Source of the DNA: Desulfurococcales archaeon
GTDB lineage: Archaea > Thermoproteota > Thermoprotei_A > Sulfolobales > WAQK01
DNA: 9,859 nt
Direction of reading: 5' to 3'
Assembly: GCA_027016915.1 (NCBI GenBank)
Contig: JALURJ010000226.1
Location: forward strand, 1-9,859
In this document: one piece after another, positions 7,902 to 9,859 of the stretch
How positions within the stretch are numbered: the first letter of the stretch is position 1
Layout: every line of letters begins with the position of its first letter
The notes under the pieces: model-generated
Database searches by the model: none
What the model was told of the DNA's origin: nothing
Seen by the model: only the letters and a program-made list of their open reading frames with translations
Translations under genes and position numbers: made by a program

Positions 7902-8141
7902 GTGAGCGAACGCCTCGAGTGTATAGTTTGTGGCAGAAAGTTCTACCGGGCCCAGGGTGTAAGGCTCAACGCTGCGGGGATAGAGCTAGCTTTCCACAGT
8001 AAGGCATGCGCCCTCAAGTTTGTGAGAAGCCTTCTAGAACACGTCGAGCCAGGTGCCCTTAGGAGGGGGGTTAGCGAGACTCTGGCCGAGTTCCGCGAAG
8101 CACGGAAAAAGCTGGAAGAGCTGAGGGCCAAGACCATTTAG
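7902..8141 (+). CDS. Small C2-HC zinc-binding protein (treble-clef, TRASH/L24e-like)
   Basis: A 79-residue protein read from GTG at 7902. It has Cys7-x2-Cys10 followed by a glycine/hydrophobic stretch and His32-x3-Cys36 in AFHSKACALKF, the layout of a treble-clef zinc finger like those of ribosomal protein L24e and TRASH domains (which usually have Cys where His32 is). Residues ~57-77 form a charged, probably helical or coiled-coil tail (REARKKLEELRAK). The frame continues open upstream for over 600 bases as the antisense of lhr, but the zinc motif begins just after the GTG, no other in-frame start lies nearby, and a TATA box fits this start. The nearby ATG at 7895 is out of frame and stops after ~35 codons. 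A nucleic-acid or ribosome-linked role is possible; function unknown. Confidence 0.72.
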   Translation: MSERLECIVCGRKFYRAQGVRLNAAGIELAFHSKACALKFVRSLLEHVEPGALRRGVSETLAEFREARKKLEELRAKTI

Positions 8142-8144
8142 AGA

Positions 8145-8168
8145 CAGGCCGTGGGGCGCCCAGGCCTG
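8145..8168. terminator. Strong hairpin between convergent genes
   Basis: CAGGCC (8145-8150) pairs with GGCCTG (8163-8168), and inside it TGGG (8152-8155) pairs with CCCA (8159-8162) around a 3-base loop: ten pairs with a single bulged G. It lies in the 46-base gap between the ends of the zinc-protein gene and asnS, so it could mark the 3' end of either transcript. No T-tract follows it directly; on the minus strand TTTTT at 8110-8106, inside the end of the zinc gene, could terminate asnS. Confidence 0.45.
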
Positions 8169-8187
8169 GAGTGGCTGCTAGGCTGAG

Positions 8188-9489
8188 CTAAGGCTTTATC
8201 CTCCCCCTGTAGCGTGGCATGGGTGTGGCGTCTCTTATATGGTCGAGCCCCGCTATCCACATAACCAGCCTCTCCAGGCCTAGGCCGAAGCCGGAGTGCG
8301 GTACGGTTCCGTACTTCCGCAGGTCCAGGTACCAGTCATAGTCGCTTGGGTCGAGGCCCTCCTCAAGTATTCGGGATAGGAGGGTGTCGTAGTTGTCCTC
8401 CCTCTGGCTCCCGCCCACGATCTCGCCGTAGCCCTCAGGAGCCAGCAGGTCGAAGCCCAGGGCTAACCGCGGGTCCTCCGAGTCGAGCTTCATGTAGAAT
8501 GCCTTGATCTGCCTCGGGAAGTGGGTTACGAAGAAGGGCGTTTCGAACTCCTTGGTAAGCTCACGCTCCTCGTCAGCTCCCATATCGTCGCCCCACTCTA
8601 TGTTGACGCCTCTTTTCTGGAGTATCTCTATAGCCTCATCGTATCGTATGGCGGGAAACCTTTCCTCGGCAGCCCGTTTAAGAGGCTCAAGGTTCCTCCC
8701 CAGGCTCCTAAGCTCCCTGCTCCTCTCCTCCAATACAGACCTCAACACGTGTTTAACCAGCTCCTCAACTACCCTCATCATGTCCCACATATCCATCCAC
8801 GCCGCCTCGGCCTCCAGGTGCCAGTATTCCGCTAGATGACGCCTGGTCCTAGACTTCTCGGCCCTGAAGCTGGGCGTAACGGCCCAAACCTTCTCGAGAG
8901 GGTATATTAGAACCTCCAAGTACAGCTGGGCGCTTTGACTCAGATAGGCCTTAGAGCCGAAATACTTGAGCTCGAAGAGGGTAGCACCACCCTCCACGGC
9001 TGAGCCCGTGAGTATGGGTGGGGTGACTTCCCACCAGCCGTTATCAACAAAGTATCTCCGTGCAGCCTGCATCACTGTGTGTTTGACCTTCATTATCCAT
9101 GTAAGCCTCCTGGAGCGTAGCCAGAGATGGCGGTGGTCCAGCAGGTATTCTATGCTTTCACCGCCCTTTATCGGGAAGTCCGCGGAGAGCCCTACTATCT
9201 TTATGTCATCTCCGCTGAGCTCGTAGCCTCCCGGGGCTCTGGGGTCCTCGCGTACGACGCCGCTCACAATAACGCTGCTCTCCAGAGTAACTTTCTCGGC
9301 ATCCTCCCATACCCTGGGGCTGACCTTAGCCTTGTCGTAGACGCACTGAATCACGTCGCCCTCCTGCCTGACAACTATGAAGGCCTTACCCCCTACAATC
9401 CTCTTCCTATGAACCCAGCCTCTAACCGTAACTGCCCTACCCGTATGCATGCCCTCCAGGATCTCGGCGATCGGCACCGAGGGGCCCAT
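8188..9489 (-). CDS. asnS: Asparaginyl-tRNA synthetase (class II)
   Basis: Charges tRNA-Asn with asparagine using ATP. The 433 residues hold an N-terminal OB-fold anticodon-binding domain (~18-100, VTVRGWVHRKR at its start) and a class IIb catalytic domain: motif 1 near GWWEVTPPIL (151-160), SQSAQLYLE (184-192), motif 2 with FRAE (208-211) and RHLAEYWHLEAE (217-228), GGSQRED (359-365) and motif 3 GFGLGLERL (400-408). EYWHLEAE, SAQLYLE and GGSQRED favour AsnRS over AspRS. The presence of the OB domain argues against the AsnRS-derived asparagine synthetase paralogue. The protein ends in the family-typical MPRYRGRIKP. The ATG at 9489 has only a weak GGGT before it and a TATA box ~37 bases upstream, so the leader is short. 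Such an enzyme implies direct tRNA-Asn charging rather than sole reliance on GatCAB amidation. It converges with the small zinc-protein gene. Confidence 0.93.
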   Translation of the reverse strand: MGPSVPIAEILEGMHTGRAVTVRGWVHRKRIVGGKAFIVVRQEGDVIQCVYDKAKVSPRVWEDAEKVTLESSVIVSGVVREDPRAPGGYELSGDDIKIVGLSADFPIKGGESIEYLLDHRHLWLRSRRLTWIMKVKHTVMQAARRYFVDNGWWEVTPPILTGSAVEGGATLFELKYFGSKAYLSQSAQLYLEVLIYPLEKVWAVTPSFRAEKSRTRRHLAEYWHLEAEAAWMDMWDMMRVVEELVKHVLRSVLEERSRELRSLGRNLEPLKRAAEERFPAIRYDEAIEILQKRGVNIEWGDDMGADEERELTKEFETPFFVTHFPRQIKAFYMKLDSEDPRLALGFDLLAPEGYGEIVGGSQREDNYDTLLSRILEEGLDPSDYDWYLDLRKYGTVPHSGFGLGLERLVMWIAGLDHIRDATPMPRYRGRIKP

Positions 9490-9525
9490 CAGGGTCTACC
9501 CGGCGTTAATTGGATACAGCAACCA

Positions 9526-9533
9526 CTATAAAC
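9526..9533. promoter_or_regulatory. TATA element readable in both directions (asnS and C/D sRNA)
   Basis: On the minus strand it reads GTTTATAG and predicts a start near 9503, ~14 bases before the asnS ATG. On the plus strand it reads CTATAAAC, with its centre 28 bases before the 5' end of the predicted sRNA at 9558. A second minus-strand candidate, ATTATAC (9551-9557), would give asnS a longer leader. Confidence 0.55.
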
Positions 9534-9557
9534 CTAGGTCCCCCTACCTTGTATAAT

Positions 9558-9622
9558 GGCGGCAGTGAAGAGTGTGGCGGTCCCTGACCCAAGCTGATGA
9601 CTTAGGAGCCCCCTGAGCCGCC
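9558..9622 (+). ncRNA. C/D box sRNA (2'-O-methylation guide)
   Basis: A 65-nt RNA with the full archaeal C/D layout. Terminal stem GGCGGC (9558-9563) with GCCGCC (9617-9622), perfectly paired. Box C GTGAAGA (9565-9571), one change from RUGAUGA. First guide, 12 nt (9572-9583). Box D' CTGA (9584-9587). Spacer of 7 nt. Box C' TGATGA (9595-9600). Second guide, 12 nt (9601-9612). Box D CTGA (9613-9616). Such RNAs assemble with L7Ae, Nop5 and fibrillarin and direct 2'-O-methylation of the target base paired to the fifth guide position upstream of D or D'. The complements are GGACCGCCACAC and GGGGCUCCUAAG, each with the predicted methylated base at the fifth position (C in both). I could not assign either to a specific rRNA or tRNA site. 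Both guide lengths are canonical, which makes chance unlikely. Confidence 0.83.
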
Positions 9623-9645
9623 CAGAAAAATTCTCCTATTCTAGA

Positions 9646-9741
9646 AGCCTGGAAACAGGTTCAGCGCTTTGGCCCCCTTTCATCCCCCGGAAGGGTCAGC
9701 GCCGGCTCCGAGGAGAGGAGCCGAAGCTCATCACAGCCAGG
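9646..9741. other. Structured non-coding segment, possible second small RNA
   Basis: No gene is visible between the sRNA and 9800. This part is dense in inverted repeats: CCTG-GAAA-CAGG (9648-9659, GNRA-type loop); CCCTTTC (9675-9681) with GGAAGGG (9689-9695); CGGCTCC (9703-9709) with GGAGCCG (9717-9723), both around 7-base loops; GCTTTGG (9666-9672) with CCGAAGC (9721-9727); and CCTGG (9648-9652) with CCAGG (9737-9741) closing the whole. Some of these exclude each other. On the minus strand the boxes GTGATGA (9734-9728), CTGA (9699-9696), GGATGA (9685-9680) and CTGA (9664-9661) occur in C/D order, but the guides would be 28 and 15 nt. It could be an atypical C/D RNA, another small RNA, or the leader of the next gene. 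Confidence 0.35.
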
Positions 9742-9760
9742 ATATCTTGATAAGTACGAC

Positions 9761-9769
9761 ATTAATTAA
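9761..9769 (+). promoter_or_regulatory. TATA-like box before the right-edge gene
   Basis: ATTAATTAA is the most AT-rich run in the region; its centre is ~35 bases before the TTG at 9800, predicting a ~9-base leader like those of other genes here. The core is palindromic, so it could also serve minus-strand transcription starting near 9740, the edge of the structured segment. Confidence 0.45.
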
Positions 9770-9799
9770 CGCTTAGATCCTGGAAGCGGGGGAGGGGCT

Positions 9800-9859
9800 T
9801 TGGCGAAGTACCTGGGGAGACACCTGATGGTGAAGGGAAGATACGTGGACCTGATACTC
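9800..9859 (+). CDS. N-terminal fragment, possibly S-adenosylmethionine decarboxylase (3' cut by window edge)
   Basis: A TTG at 9800 preceded by GGAGGGG (9791-9797) opens a frame that continues to the window end, giving 20 residues beginning MAKYLGRHLMVKG. The upstream frame is closed by TAA at 9767-9769, and a TATA-like box lies at a fitting distance, so a real start is likely. The LGRHLMV segment resembles the first strand of archaeal S-adenosylmethionine decarboxylases (a G-[RK]-H-hydrophobic motif), which make the aminopropyl donor for spermidine synthesis. Twenty residues are too few to assign a family; the processing and catalytic residues lie outside. An in-frame ATG at 9827 is an alternative start with no good ribosome site. 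Confidence 0.5.
   Translation, partial: MAKYLGRHLMVKGRYVDLIL

Noticed and set aside
9601..9616. Second guide of the sRNA as a guide to the anticodon loop of tRNA-Arg(CCU), because the target contains CUCCUAA
   Set aside because: The flanking bases would place G opposite G at positions 31-39 of the anticodon stem, so the match does not fit a real tRNA.
9646..9741. A tRNA, because two hairpins have 7-base loops
   Set aside because: No T-loop (TTCRA-like) or anticodon-loop pattern on either strand, and no acceptor stem with CCA-compatible spacing.

Overview
The window looks like chromosomal DNA of a hyperthermophilic crenarchaeon. It carries reverse gyrase (a marker of hyperthermophiles), an Alba chromatin protein of the Sso10b2 type, an archaeal Lhr-type helicase, an archaeal asparaginyl-tRNA synthetase and a C/D box sRNA. 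Leaders appear short, TATA boxes are archaeal, some starts are GTG or TTG, and arginine is mostly AGG/AGA. A relative of the Desulfurococcales would fit, but that placement is inference.

Left part (1-4734): the last ~815 codons of reverse gyrase run rightward from beyond the left edge. They meet alba2 tail to tail with 5 bases between the stop codons. Upstream of alba2 on the minus strand lie a 13-helix MgtC/SapB-DUF4010 membrane protein and an unrecognised protein of ~196 residues. A gap of ~185 bases with a perfect hairpin then separates these from the large Lhr-type helicase (4920-7763). Helicase, unknown protein, membrane protein and alba2 all point the same way and could be partly co-transcribed, but alba2 has its own TATA box.

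Middle (7764-8187): a 138-base divergent promoter region separates lhr from a 79-residue C2-HC zinc-binding protein on the plus strand. That small gene converges on asnS across 46 bases holding a strong hairpin.

Right part (8188-9859): asnS is on the minus strand. Its TATA element also reads as a TATA box on the plus strand, correctly spaced for a 65-nt C/D box sRNA (9558-9622) with all four boxes, two 12-nt guides and a perfect terminal stem. About 140 further non-coding bases are rich in inverted repeats and carry an imperfect set of C/D-like boxes on the minus strand. The window ends in the first 20 codons of a TTG-started gene, possibly S-adenosylmethionine decarboxylase.

Themes: DNA topology and chromatin (reverse gyrase, Alba2, Lhr) on the left, and translation (AsnRS, a predicted RNA 2'-O-methylation guide) on the right. 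No mobile element, CRISPR array or defence cassette was seen. The least explained parts are the ~196-residue protein, the small zinc protein and the RNA-like intergenic segment next to the C/D sRNA.
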